A DNA stretch of 64,000 nt. It comes from Acridotheres tristis. Lineage: Eukaryota; Chordata; Aves; Passeriformes; Sturnidae. The position numbers and the translations under genes are program-made. The stretch covers positions 28,123,442 through 28,187,441 of the forward strand of contig CM072885.1 of the NCBI GenBank assembly GCA_037013685.1, in the 5' to 3' direction. Shown piece after piece: positions 25,101 through 39,290 of the stretch; within the stretch, counting starts at the first letter, position 1; the number at the start of each line of letters is the position of its first letter. Below the pieces are notes generated by a model. It saw only the letters and a list, made by a program, of their open reading frames with translations. It was not told the DNA's origin and did no database searches.

Positions 25101-28100
25101 CCTGGAAATATTGAAAACAATATTTCAATAACCCCCAAGAATGCAGAAATCATAGAGTAAATCAAATGGAAAAGTTACTATTTTATAAAATCTCATGACT
25201 TTTATGGCAGTTGTAAGCCTGCTTACAACTTTTGAATGCATGGAATTTTCAATATCCTATTGAAACACTAGATGAAATTTTGCTTTGAAATAATTCTCTG
25301 ATGGAAACTCATGTAAAGAACTATCTGATGAGAGGCCATCCAGAGTTCCATGGCTTAGATACAACTGACTCTAAAAAGCACCAGTAGAATCAATACAGCA
25401 ATTGGGTTTTGCCTTTATGAAAACTTCGATTACATTCTTTTATCATTTGGATTTATTTTGCAAAGACTACTTTATTCTCATCAAATTCAGATATGTTATA
25501 CCAAGAAAGTATTTTTATTACATGAAACTCCCCTGTGACAGTTGCTGTGAAGCTACTTGGATGTGGCTTAAACATTGTTTTGATATTTGAAAAACAAACC
25601 CAGTTACCATACATTTTTTTCCCAAAAAGAGGTGCTCTTATGACTTCATAAATTGAAAGGGACACTGTTTATCTGAGGCATAGCAATAAATGTCAGATGT
25701 TGCTATCAAACAAAGGTTGCTCTTTATGGGTCTCATAAAATGATGAGGATGGCTACAGGCAATCTGTGAGATTATTATTTTAAAGCAATTTTAGTCTATG
25801 TTTTTCATTAAATTACTATTCCAGCAGCCTTCTCCACTTTCCTGTGTCTTCTGTTTTTGGGATCTTTAGAGTTTTTCAAATGTCTTATGTAGACTTTGGC
25901 CATACATTTTTTAAATGCATCAACTCTGCCAGCTGTTGACCCATCAAATTGTTTCATTGTTTGTGATGATTAGTAACAGTGGCATTCAGAATTTACTGTT
26001 ATGTTTTTGTGTGCAAATCACTTACTAAAGAAAGGCAAGGCTTGGCAAGGTGTGTCTACTTCTCAAGGCATGAGGTTTGACTGTAGGGTTTGCACTACAT
26101 AGAATGGTGGTTATAGTGGTAAACCAGTGTTGCATGGTGGGTGGAGGGACTATCTTGTGATATTCTCTTAGCACATTGCTAAGTTAGAGCAGTATAACGC
26201 AAGTGCATTTTAAAACACAATGAATTCTTAAATGTGTACAGAAGATGCGCTTGTAATATTGTTTGCATATTAAGTATGATCAGCCTGGAGAAGATCTGTT
26301 TTCTTGCAGACCAATTGACATAGGACTGTATAGCACATGTAGATTTAAGGCACAAGAGTCATCTGACACTGTGTATATAAAGTGCAAACCATTAAAATCT
26401 TAGTATGTGGACCGGACTAGAAGGTTGCATTCCTGCTAGTGCTATTACTGCTATTACTAGCACTATTCAGCACTATGGTTAATATTCACAAAATTCTGTA
26501 GAAAACCAATGGTGAATTAAATTGTTAAGGCAAAATAGTGAAGGAGGAATTAAACATGATTTGTAATTTTTGTCTTCACAGTGATTCAGATAGTCTAAGG
26601 AACAATCTATAAATTAATTTTTCCTGATTTGTATATGCATTGGCAAATATTTTTTTCTTCTAATATATGTCCTGGAAAGGTAAAAAATGCTATGAGGTAT
26701 ATATGTAATTTTATTAACATTGAGCTGTCCTTGAGTAGCTTGATTCCTCAGTTTCTACCTTGATACATCTAGAGCATTTACTATTGTTGCTTAAGAAAAA
26801 CTGAAAGAAACTTTATTTATAAACTCAAACTGACTTTATAATACTATTATAATTTGATTTAATTATTATTTTAACACAAACTAATTAAATAACTGTTTCT
26901 TTTAATTGTTTCTACATATCAGATAGCTGCAATTCCTTAAACAGCTTCTCTTACTCCTCTCAGTGTTCAAGTTATGGTATGAGATATAAACCACTATAAA
27001 TTCATTATATCAAGAGAAATTTGGGACTGTTCTCCATTTTAAAATTTTAGCAAGGGCAAAACACAAATCACAGAATGCAAATTTCTTACTAGCCTACTGG
27101 GTTCCTTATTGATGCAGATAGCAGTTTGGAGTTAAGAGTATTTTAGTTCCATACTGGCAATTAGTTTGCTGAAGATACATGGAAATTTGAGTCAGAATTC
27201 TGGAAAAATGATAACCTCTGTAATCATGTGTGTTAGAGATGAAATTGAGCAAATTTAATGCTATTTTGTGATGCATCTTTTATTTTCACTCATCATTTTT
27301 GTTTTGCCTTTCTATGTTGTAGACTCAATGGAGGAAAGTGTACTTGTGGTTTATATGGTACTTAATATCATGAAGATATTGTATCAGGATAAGTGACAAA
27401 TAATAGAATCTACTGTCAACATTAAATAAGATGAAGGTTTTAAGATATAAACATGTAAGAAAAAGAGGAAGAATCACTATTAAAGGCAACATTTCTTTTA
27501 CCCTTTTAAGTATAATATCCAAAACAACACCATGTGCACTTCATTGTTTTAGGCTCTTTGTCTGACTTACAGCATTCATCTGTTACACATACATTATGAG
27601 AATGTCTCATATTTCTGTGACAAAGTTTTATAATGCCAGTTTAGATTCACATCGTCGTTGCAAATTTTCTAAAACTAAAGTTGCAGTTGCATTTTACGAC
27701 AAATGGTAAAATATGTAAATAGAGTGACATGAGCATACGTTCTTATCTTTTTCATCTATGATTAAAAGTTAAGGAAAAAAAAATTTTAAAAATTACTGAC
27801 ATTTGGCTGTATCATTCAAATTGTCTGAAGAATAAAAAGAGAAAGTTACATGTGTATCTTACCTTATGTTTTCTATTGATAAATATTAAGAAAATGTTAG
27901 ATCAATCAAAAGCTTGACATTCAAATGTATGATTAAGTGTTATGAAGTCAAGAATGTTGTTGACAAAGCCTTATAGTACTGTGTTTTGATTGGTTAATAA
28001 CAGTAATAGATATCTTTCTATAGATAAAATTTGAAACACTAAACTGTTCTTTTATACTTACCCCATGTAAAATTTGAATTTTTTTATAAAAAATGAACTG

Positions 28101-28379
28101 GATAAAGTTCCAGTACAGAAAAAGTTTTTTAAAAATATTATAAATAGCATCAGAACAAAAATGGGTAGACGAAAAATATTTCTAGTTTAATCCCAAGTGA
28201 TTACTGGCTAGATGTCATCTTGGAAAAGTCTGGACTTCCTTATACTAGATCTGTTACTAAATTTAGCTTGTAAGAAAATAGAGCACATTGTGTGCCCTAT
28301 TATTCTGTATTCTACATATAAATGTGACAACTCTCCTCCACAATTTTAATATTAACTAACTCTAAAACACCTTTTTTTC

Positions 28380-28680
28380 TTCTCAGGCTATCAAATCACT
28401 GTGCATAAATTTTAAGGCTGGGGATATAGCCAGACTTCTGGCAGATCATTCCCATGTAATTCAATATGAAATTGCCTCAGCAAATAATATGGCCTCAAGC
28501 CTTTAGTTTCCCTAATTGGGCCATATGAAATGATAATGCCCTTTTTGTCAGGACTTATTATTTTAAAGTGTGAATATAAGGGGGAAAGTCATCAGGAATC
28601 ATTTTGATTTTATTTAATTTGTCTTGAGTGTTGTCACAGAGCACTGAATAATTCAGTTTTAGATCCTCGGGGAATAGACC
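28380..28680. other. Candidate conserved non-coding element
   Basis: This is complex, non-repetitive AT-rich sequence with no open frame. It contains composite motifs such as TTTCCCTAATTGGGCCATAT and CAGGACTTATTATTTTAAAG, and resembles vertebrate conserved non-coding DNA in texture. The call is an impression from sequence style only; an alignment with chicken or other vertebrates would be needed to support it. Confidence 0.3.
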
Positions 28681-31600
28681 TTACTATCTATATAAGCAAA
28701 AAGTATTTTTTCAGATACTTATGATATTAGGCATTAAACACTGGGAAAGAAATGTGGATATTAAGATGTTTGGAATTTATAAATCTCTGATTTGTATAAC
28801 TAGTTTAGTGAATATTGCCTTGTATTTCTAAGTAGTCACAACTAACTGTTTAAAGTAAAAGTATAGCATTAAAAAAATTACCATCTTATTTTAGCTATAG
28901 AATATTTTGATGATGAAAACTACGCATTTTTCCTAAATTAATTAATGAGAATCTATATTCCATTAATGAATACTATGTGGATATGTAGCAACTGTCCTCT
29001 CAACTCTTTAAAATAACAATACAAATAACCTCATATGTCAATTTATTCATTAGACCATAAGTCTAATAAATACAGACCTAGTGTATATTTGCTGTAATCT
29101 TTTTGGACACCAAGTTAGAATATGTAAGTAAATGTATTTCCTAAAATCTGATTTTTTTGTGTCTTACGAATTCTTGTCAATGTTGGCAGTGCCATTGGCA
29201 CATGGGAACTCTGATCAGGTGTGCTTTAGAGATGTAGATACCTCGTGGTGTTCTTGATGCAGCTCATGCCATATTAATGATGTGATGCTCATCAGGGGCA
29301 ACATACTCAGCAAACTCTGTTGGTGAATACAGAACAGATAGAGATTATTTCCTGGAATCATCTTGTGCTTTAGTAAAGACTAACGTGTCTTTGTAAATAA
29401 TTATAATATTGTGACAAAATTTCACAATATTTTATTTTGAACTCTGTTGAAATGCAGATGTTATCTAACAGTGTCAGCTTGTCTGATCCTTCTTTTTTTC
29501 CTTCAATTGTTTTCTTATAAGAAACATATCTAATATATATGAAAATAAAGTCCCAGAAAATGGTGTAAGGTAATCATTGAGTCATGGACTATGTATAAAT
29601 TGATCAGTGAATATAGAGAAGAGGCCTAGCAGAAATGGAGAAGAATAGAATGACAGAATACTGTAATAAAGAGCTCTCCTGATCCTGCAGGGTGGGAAAA
29701 TTAATATAATGCAGCTACACTCCAACATTTAAATGAAGCAGCTAAAGCTGAGTACTGCATAACCGTTTTGTCATTCAGTCTAGGAGAAATGAAACAGTAA
29801 ATGCAGCAAAGGAATCCAGTGAGAAATTCAGTGATGAGGAACTGTTCCTGGATTCCATACAGCAGTTGTCACAGGAGAAAAGGTGATCACTGTACTGTGA
29901 TTAAGTGTGGATAAGAGCTACCAAAAATCCAGAGTTGGTAGAGGCAGTGGATATGCAGCAGAGGTCAAAATTAGAGTTCCAAATTTCAGGCTAGAGGAGA
30001 CAAAATTCAAAAGTGACAAGAAGCCTGTTATGATGAATAACATTTCCTACTTTTTAATCAAACAGGATGTTGGTAGTTGAAAGAATGATGTTTCTCCTAG
30101 AAATCTTATTCTGTTTGAAAGAGGAATATGTGCTGGAACTAGAGGTTACTTGTCATGTATCTGGGAATGGGTTCTGAGCCAGAGAAGTAGTAGCTGGGGA
30201 GGTATGAGACCAAGCATTAACGAATTGCTATCAAATAGCAGATGGTCTTATGACATAGCTTCAGACCACAAGAGTGGATTTTATATTTCCCATTCTACAG
30301 AGAAAATATAAATTGACACACCAAACCACCAATTTTTGTAACAGTAAATAAACTGTGAGCAGGAAGGCCTGCAGCATTCCTTTTCTTCAAAGGAGATGGA
30401 TGTGTGCAAATATGAATGTGTTTCACAATTCAGTACGTAATAAAGGCTATAAGGAGTTCTTTAAACATTAGCCAGAGTTCCTGTGACAGTGATAAAATTA
30501 TATAATTATATCAGGCTTGACTATAAAATTTAATTCAAATAATTAAGTTTTCCATCCTCCATTAAGCAAGGGAAGAAAAAAAATCCAAAATGAGAACAAG
30601 AACAATCAAGTCACAGTCAAAGCCTGGAGCTTTTGCAATGGCAGGTGATTTATTAGGGAATTTAAGATTTCTTTTGCTGAGAAAGGGGTAAAAGGAGAAT
30701 TTAAAAATTAGATGCTTTGTTTCAATTTAAAAAATAAATCTCTGGCCTAAAGGGTTATTGAAGAATGTGGTTAATCTTTAGATTAAAATAAGTAATATTT
30801 AAAAATACAAATGTTAAATGCAAACTGTTCTTGCATAAAAAAGAACTTCATGGTGTATATGAAGGTATGCATAGCTCTTCTACAGTAGTAGTGAGCACTG
30901 CATCTGGCATAGGTCTCCCAGCAAGCCCTGATAGAAAGTCTCTGTCAAACTGCTGCTGGTATAAGCCAGGCTCCCCAACTCTGGCACTTAGGCTGGCACA
31001 AGCACATGAAGAGCCAGGAGCAGATGGCTGCAATTTTGCTAATATGACAATATCCATCCTGTAACTCCGTGTGTGTGACTCTATCCACTTTCACAAGATG
31101 GTACATTCCCCTCTAGGTATTATCACTGTTTCTGACTTATGCTGGACTAATGGCTGTCATCAATACCTGGTCACTACTGTGGCTAAATTTTCCTTTTCCC
31201 TACTACTGGAAAGACTTGGAGGGCCTTGATTTAAAAAAAAAAATAAAAATTGTATTATCACTATTATTAATGAAATTATTTTATAGGGTTATTAATTTCC
31301 ATGACATTTTGCATATTTGTTTCCCTGTTCAAGTAAAAATATCCTGAAATTAATATTAACAGGAGAAAAAACGGGAAATAAGGGCTAGGTGCACTGTCCT
31401 TACCAAGTGGGGAAGTTGAAAAGAGAACAATTAAACAATAATAGAATAGAAATAGTTTGAGTTTATATTTCACGTGCCTTATTTCCATCATACTTAACAG
31501 TGGGATTCTACCTGTAGAATACCATCAAAAAAGATATTAATTTCCATTTCAAATTGTAGACAAAGGTAAAAGCAATGGTGTGAGGAGTCTGAAATTTTGT

Positions 31601-32838
31601 TTTCGAGGGAAGGGAGAGGAAGAGGGTTTTGTCCAACCAGTTGCATTCAAATCTGTCACCTACCAGGCTGGGAGCCTTTGGACTGTGGTACTGGCAGCTG
31701 TACCACAGATGATGGGCATTCAGAGACAGAAGGAGCATCAACATTTATGGTGCTTATTTTTCAGGCAGTATGAGGATGTATCATTTACAAGGGTTGTAGA
31801 AATTTTTTTTTCATGCTATGAATATGCGGACCATATTCTATGAGGCACTAGTCAGCCTTTGTTAGCCACCATTATAATAGTGGAAAGTAGTGACTGTTGA
31901 ATATTCTAAAACCCCATGGAGAACAGTGAATGTGGATGTCAAAGTGGCAGATGTTTAGATTAGAGACTTGCAATAGGAGGAAGTTGTATTTTAAAGCACC
32001 ACCTTTTATATCTCTTGGAACAGTTGTATGTGCAACTATTACAATGATTTAACATCCACGTAAGCCTTTCCTGCAGTCACTGCATAACACGGTTTCTGTC
32101 TGTGAATTATGGACACTAAAAATCAATTTTCTCCTAGGCTAGCTGTTGAACATACTCTTGCTGTATTTCCCTGAAACAGATAAGTCTTGAGACGAAAACT
32201 TCACAAAACTTCAGCAGACTCTGAAGAAGATTTTGGTTAAAGACATTAATAGGTTTTGGAACAAATGGACTAGATTTCTGAAAATTATACAAAAGAAGAA
32301 TGCCAGAATTCAGCTTCAAAATAACTAATATAGAGTATTTTAAAGGGAAAGCACTCTAAAGTAAAATCACAGGACTTCTTTTCTAATTACATAATGGTTT
32401 GTTCAAATAATTAAATATGCTCCGTTTGGGAAGCACATGGAATGGCAATAGAATACCACATTGTTTTGTATATAATCATGTTTCTATTTTCTGAGTGTGC
32501 CTAAGGGAATAATTTTGTAACTTATTTATTTTAAATATTCAGTATATGAAAATGACTGTGTACTTCTGATTTGCTAAAAAGAAAACCAAAACTGTATGTA
32601 ATGCAAAACTTGTTTAGTATGTCCCTCTTCTGTGTTTAATGAAATGTGAAATTATCTACTTGCATGATATCAGAATTACCACTGGGACTCTTCTTCTGTG
32701 TGTCTGTGCACACCTGGATGATTATGCACAAATGCTAGTGCTAAAGAGAACAGATATGGAAACCCCACTTCCAGGCTTCCACTTGCTTGTTCTACAGAGG
32801 TATAACCCAATCATTTTTAGTTTCCACATATGACAACA
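28681..32838. other. AT-rich unique sequence
   Basis: No exon or transposon is recognised. The patch at 30840-31060 is GC-richer and open on both strands (77 and 69 codons), but it resembles no known protein and has no convincing splice signals. The rest is simple AT-rich sequence. Confidence 0.45.
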
Positions 32839-33352
32839 TGTCATTCTTTAAAGCTTAGCTGGAGATGAAGCCCCACGCAGCTGCTCCCTCCACCCTAACT
32901 TGCATGCTGAGATAAGAACAGTTTAATGATTGAAAATAAAGTAAAATAAAACAATAATGGTAAATTATAATAACAATGGTAATGAAAAGGCAAAAATCCA
33001 GTGATGCTTAATGCAATTGCTCACCACCCACTAACTGGTGACAGACCTCCCTTCCTGAACCCAGATCAGCAGCCCTTTGTGGGGAACTCCCCATGGTTTA
33101 TATACACAGCATGACTTTCTGTGCAATATCCCTTTGGTCAGTTTGGATCACCTGTCTCGGCTGTGCCCACTCCCAGTTTCCACTGTGTACTTCCTCACTG
33201 GCTGCATATGAGACAAGAAAAAAGTCCTTGATTTAGGATAAACACAACTTAGCAAGAAACCAAAGCATCAGTGTGCTATCAATGCCACTCGTATTCTGAA
33301 TCCAAAACACAGCACTGTAACAGCTCCTGAGTAGAAATTACTGAGCCTGACA
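32839..33352 (-). mobile_element. Old solo LTR, ERVL-like, minus strand
   Basis: On the minus strand this runs from TGTCAGGCTCAG (33352) to AAGAATGACA (32839). The sequence around 32855-32890 resembles the ...GTGCTTAGTTGCCGGCTGGGG... U5 end of a widespread avian LTR. The segments TATCCCTTTGGTCAGTTTGG (33129-33148) and CCAAAACACAGCACTGTA (33302-33319) also fit that family. TATATAAA (complement of 33097-33104) and ATTAAA (complement of 32922-32927) give the promoter and poly(A) order for minus-strand transcription. No target duplication is visible (CAACA against GTTCT), and both ends are diverged, so this is likely one of the older insertions. There is no proviral interior. Confidence 0.7.
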
Positions 33353-35449
33353 GTTCTGGTGTTCCCATTTTTTTCTCTCCGCTTAGGTATTGCCTCAGGA
33401 TCCTCTGGTTATTGAGGTAATGAAATATATTTATTCTTTGCATTTAAGCTGTGGTTTGTGGTTGTTCTGGTTGCCTGCGTTGACTCACATCTTACAAGTA
33501 TTTATATACTTGTTAATCATTTCAGTACTTGCTGAAGTAAAAGGCACAAGCCTCTGAAAGCAGCAGCTTAATTCAATTTTTCTCAAACAAAGGAAGAAAA
33601 GTTGGAGGTTTTAAAACCTAGGGGACTGAAAGACATTTTCTTATCCCTGAGTTTCTTGGACAGAGCCAAGTGCAAAATCCTTCTCATGAGTATAAAACAC
33701 ATGCTTTTTGGGATGTTTCTTAAAATATTTGGTATACAAAATTGCAAATTTTAATTTGAGTCAGATAGAATTTTGAATATTATGGAAAGTCAAATACCAC
33801 AGCTTGGGCCGTGTATTAATTTTATTAGGAAAATAAGAAATTTGAAAAAATTTCTTAGTTTCAAATTTTATTTTTTCCACTACTTCTAGGCCTATCGGTC
33901 CTTCATGGATTTGAAACAAGGTGGAGATATCATGGAAATGCATTCTATTAGGAAGGAACTTAAAATTTTTTTCTTGCTCATAATGGCTTTAAAATGCATC
34001 TTTAGGCTTGAGAAAATATTGTAGTACTGCTATTCTGTAGTCTACTCACTGAAGCTTCTCAACCCACTTTTTAAAAACATTAATGTACATGGCCTGTTGT
34101 AGCAAATTTAAAGTAATGTAGGTTGGATTCTTTTCATTGATATTTATAATTTATTGCTTGCTTTTACTGAGAGGACAATACTAGGGACAAAACAAACATA
34201 TATTCCTGCATAAATGAATGAAAGTATAAAATTATGTTATCAAAGGTGGAGAGCTGCCACAAAGAACTGGCCTGGGGAATCTAAAATCAGAAAAGAAACC
34301 AGAAGTGATTTTGCAAAGGGAAAGGGTTTTATGAAGGGTTTTGTAGGAAACACTGACTTAACCAAGGTGGTTGTAGCTATCCATCTTCATTACTATCATT
34401 TCAGCCTTCCCTTTCTTTATTCAGACGTTCAAAATATAGTCCTGAGCCTCTCTTCTGGTTACATTAACATCCAAATTATTTCAGTTTTTGACTTTATGAA
34501 ACATATATCCTAAAGTTAAAGCAAACTGGCCATGGGTGCACTCTGCTATTGCATATAGTTTCCTGTGAACTCTTTTACAGTTCGTAAGCTCTTGACTATC
34601 CTCACCTGGCTTGGTATTAAAAAGTTTATGTACCTAATTGTCATTTTCTTTCCTAAAAAAGGCTCTTCTAATGAAAGCTGTGTCTGCAGCCATCCCTTCT
34701 CAGTGGTGGGCTCATTCTCTTGCTCCGTAAGCAAAAAATGAGAACAAGTTTTCTCTATTCAATTTAGGTGATTTCTCTTTTATTTTATTGCAGAGAGAAT
34801 GGAAAGGAAACAATGCACAAAAAAGAGGGAAATAAGACATCATGAGATGCACTTGGCGAAGTGCAAATCACTTGTCCCAAGCAGCTCTGTGCAATTGTAC
34901 TAAAGATGCCATCAACCTCATAAAAAATAATATATATTTTTCCTTGTTGCCAGCTGAAATTCACTTAGGGGGAAAGTAACTGAAAGAAACTGACAATAGT
35001 TGCCATTTAGCACAGGAGGCAGATTTGTAGGGGACAGAGCTTTGGCACACAGGACACCACACCATCAGTTATCTAGCAAATTGTTGGCTTTTTTGGGGCA
35101 TTGTTGAGATTTGTTTGGTTGGTTAGTTTGGGTAAGTTTTTTTTCCTTTTTTTTTTCATTAAATGTGTATAAATCTTAAGCCAAAGGGTCCTTTTTGGAG
35201 TGTTTAAAGTGCAAAATTTTTATAGAGAGAAGCTTATGTGTACACCAATCCCTGTTTGAATTTGCATGGGTTTCATAACCAACATTTCTGTAATTTGATG
35301 ATTGTTTGAGCGCAAGAGATTACAGATTTGCCAGGACATATATGAAAGTTTGATACATATGTATTTGGCAAATGGCTCTTTGTGATATGGGAAATTGTAA
35401 GCATAAGAAAATGGGGTTCAGTAATTTTTCTTTACTTGCTTTAACTCGT
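33353..35449. other. AT-rich unique sequence
   Basis: No coding region, RNA gene or transposon is recognised. The longest frame, 99 codons at 34214-34513, has no recognisable domain and is treated as chance. Confidence 0.5.
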
Positions 35450-35950
35450 TTCTTGCTCACTAGATCCTTCAAAGTGTGAAGTAAATTTAGGAGTGAGAAT
35501 TTAAGAGGGCTAGGAATGAAAATTCATTTTATTCGAGCAAAATGAGCAAGTTAATTTTATTAAGCTTTACAGCTGCTTGTGTCATTTGTGACACCACATA
35601 GTGATTTCAATGGGAATGCAGGTGCCTCAGACAGATTAATATTTTTAAACACTGCTGATTTGGATTCTCTGCAACTCTTTCTCTTTGGCGACAGAAATAT
35701 AAATCATTTAAAAGGAAAGAATTTGTTTACATCAGTTTTGCTCTAGGAAGCAATTTCATGCTGTGACCTTCTTACTGCATTGAATTCTGTGAAGTTTTGA
35801 AAGCTTTTTAGACCATAATTACAAAACCATCTTTGGGTAAATGATTTCTCTATTATATTTTGGCTGGATTCATGAAACTACACAGCATATTTGCTGCACT
35901 AAAAGTTGCTTTTCACTCTAGAAACATTAATGTGCCAGCTAGATTGGGAC
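35450..35950. other. Weak candidate conserved non-coding element
   Basis: Non-repetitive sequence with ordered AT-rich motifs (AAGTTAATTTTATTAAGC, CAGACAGATTAATATTTT) and no open frame. It is noted by texture only. Confidence 0.2.
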
Positions 35951-38900
35951 AGCTTAGTAAGCCTTGTATTTCAGTAGCGGACTTGAAAGTTATTTGATTC
36001 ACTGTGTCCTAAAGCATAGACAACATGATACCCGAGAGTGTGAGGAATGTAAATTGTTATATTCATTCCAGCATATATTACTCTTGTCTACTGATACCAC
36101 TTGTTCTCCACCTCTTGTCTATATATTCTTATTTTTTCTTGTTATCACAGGAAGTTAACACTGACAAGAAGCATAATCTATGCTTAGAAAAGCATTAGAA
36201 AAATGAGCTGCAGTAGCAATGTACAAGAAAGCTCAGAGGCAGAAAATGTTTCATCTTACTGACATTAAAAATAAATTTTAAAAAAGACTGAGTAAGCATT
36301 TTTTCATTAATTACCTGAATTATGATTATAAAATCAGGCTCATATTTCTTCTTGGATAATTTAGTGAAGAGGGGGGATTCTAACCACCTGAATCTGGAAT
36401 CGAATGGTCTCTATGCTGGAATCACACACTTCAGACACTTTGTGCTGGAGATGTACTTTTGCACAGAAAACTCCTGTCTTTCTTACCAGAGGGAAGTACC
36501 TGCTCAGATAGAGCAATCCAGATCTTTATATATTTTTGTGCTCAGCGAAATTTGGAGAGAGATGTATTATTATGTGCAAAGCCATTGGGTCTCGACTCTG
36601 ACCTGAACATAAATATTTTGGTAGTATCTAACACCACCACTTCCTCATGGTACAACTAGGATTAATTAAATGGGTCATTCATATTCCTTAAAAGGGGACA
36701 ATCACCTTCTTATGCAGGGCAGTCAGTGAACCTTTACTCACTCTGATGTACTCTGATGAGTACTTTCTAACATTATTGCCTTCTGTGAATAATTGCAGAG
36801 GTAAAGGTTTTTGGGTCCAGCATTTAAGATGTGCTAATTGCCTTTAGTTTCATTTCTGCCAACTGGAACTGACATCTCAAGTATTATAGAGAGGATGTTT
36901 TATGATGGGCCTTTACCCTTTTTTAGTTGCTGTAACTGGTCCTTTTAAGGAGAAGCATACACTTTTTAATTTTACTACAAAATATCCTTGTCATGCAATT
37001 ACAACTTATATGCAGAAAAAAAAGACCAAGTTTATGAAGGAGAATAATTTATATACTTGGAGCAACACTTAAAATTAGTATAAGTGCTGAACTGTAGCTC
37101 TAGTCAGAATTACAGATGAACAGGTAAATTCACAAGTCTCTGACAGCTTTTACTTGAAAACCTTTCTCCATAGATTTATAAACAACATGGTATGGAAATC
37201 ATTACTTTGGATTCCTTTAAGCTTTTTTGATAAACGTAAAAAATATTTTAAATGTCCATCTTTATAGCCTAAATACAGAAATTGTTTTCTAAAACATCTT
37301 CCAAGATTTTTCCTTAAGGTTTTTTGAAGCTTCAAATGAGCTACTTTTGATTGGAAAAACTCCAACACTGTTGCCTAAAGTTAGTGGTTTTTTTCCAGAC
37401 ATTAATTATCTAAAATGCCTAGACTTGTATGCCTGATAACGTAAGCAATTATTTGTGGTGTTTCAGAGAGATAGTTCTAAGGACATGTTCCATAATGTAG
37501 GAGCCGTACCTATTTTCCTCAGGGACATATTTCCATGGTGTTATGCCTTGTGGCACAAATTAACGCTTCTGATTGAATAACTTACTGGTGGTAGTTAGTT
37601 GAAAGGTACCTTGGGTATGAGGTGTGTTTCCTTACCAGAGGTTTTTGGCGAGAGCTTTACAGAAGAAACTTTCTGAAATTGAAGTGACTCTGGCAAAAGA
37701 TGATGTAATAAATGCTAAATATTTTTGGTGGATTCTGCTCAAATCAGATCTCAGATCATGGTAAGGTAGGAAGAAGACACATAACAGGACCTGGTGTAGT
37801 AGCATAATGGCCAGGGCAAGGTAATGGGCAACTGTCCTACCTATAGTTTCAAAAATGCAGTAATTTGTAACCAGTGCATTTGTAAAAATAAATTTGTGCA
37901 CATTTTAATGCCTGTGTGCTGGTGCTGTACACAAACTGATGTCTCCACACTAAACTTTCACATCTAAAATTTTAATCTTATTTCCTATATGGTGTTAAGT
38001 AGGACTTCATACTTCAACCAAATCCTTTGTTTCAGACAGAAAGTCTGAAAAATTTAGAGAATTTTGATGGCTGAAGTAATCTATCATGCTTGAGTCAGTT
38101 CTTTAATGAAAGAATGAGAGCAGAATGGTTACTTGTTCCTGGTCCTCAGAAAAACAGATATTGGACACAGTTTTCTACCGTTTAATTTGATCAGGATGGT
38201 AGAGGAAATTTAACAATATTACAGTTGCACATGTAGAGAATGTTTAAACCATAAAAACACAATGCTGTCCTCTCAAATCACTTCAGTGTACTCTTTAGAT
38301 CCACTTATCCGGAATTCTTGAGTGTTTGATTATCAGTACAACTGTTTCATTATTGATGAAATAATGACTTTCCTTACAACTGTTGTAGGTAAAAAGTAAA
38401 TCTGGTGTTCTGCTTTGCCATATATAGGATATTATGTTTATTTTCAGTTGAGCATAAAAGGAAGTATGTCAGTGTCTCTGTATACATACTGATGTATAGT
38501 TGCTGTAAGGATTGAGGCTCTTGATCTGGCCATTGCCCTTGTTCTTGAAAGATGAATCATCATGTAAATTAATTGCAGCACATATTTCAGACCAGAATTA
38601 TCTCACCTTACGCTACACATGTTGTTAGCATTTAATTTAGTACTTTGCCAAGAGCTATATTTGCCATGAGCAATGCTGTCAGATATATCAGATACTTTTT
38701 ATGTGTAATACAACCTGTCTAAAATTATATTTACTAATGTATATTGCACAGCCTGATTCAAAAATACAGACATACTCCAGTAGTTATCATTTGTCCTCCA
38801 CTTTTCCTCTTTTCCTCCAAATCTAATGGTTCCTATTCCCCGTTAATAAAAAAATTGATGGAATTACTACATTACAGGAAAAAAATATGTTCCCAGAATA

Positions 38901-39204
38901 CTGAATGCATTGTTGCGATGCCGTCATAAAGCTTATTTGTCATGTCTTATTTTGTTTCATGAGAGAAGGGCCAGTTTTAAAGACTCCCTGAAGAAAAGTA
39001 AATAAATATTTCTGGACAACTGGTAGTTAATCCTTGTGAAAGTGCAATGTTATCTCCTCGTTTTGCAGTTACTTAGATGATAGAAATATTTTGACCTGTT
39101 CTCATTTTAACTTGAATAAATGAGTAGCCTTAGAGGAACCAGTACGTGAAAATGCTTCTTTGAAGACTGAACCGTACTATCATGAAATACATGTTCAGTC
39201 AAAT
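35951..39204. other. AT-rich unique sequence
   Basis: No feature can be supported in this 3.3-kb stretch. Frames are short and carry no motif. Confidence 0.5.
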
Positions 39205-39290
39205 AATTTAAAATAAATAAATAGGTAAATAAATAATAACAATAATCAATGAAAATAACAATAATAATATATAATAATAAATAAAGAAGT
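39205..39290 (+). repeat. (AATA/AAT)n low-complexity microsatellite
   Basis: AAATAAATAAATAGGTAAAT is followed by AATAATAACAATAAT-type units, an interrupted tri/tetranucleotide repeat of about 85 bases. Confidence 0.85.

Larger units (their letters stand above)
21066..28379. other. AT-rich unique sequence
   Basis: A 7.3-kb stretch with no supported exon or transposon. It has two local tandem duplications, a perfect 15-bp doublet at 21412-21441 and an imperfect ~24-bp doublet at 22149-22197. A GC-richer patch at 24720-24990 is unassigned. Frames are 90 codons or shorter. Confidence 0.5.
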
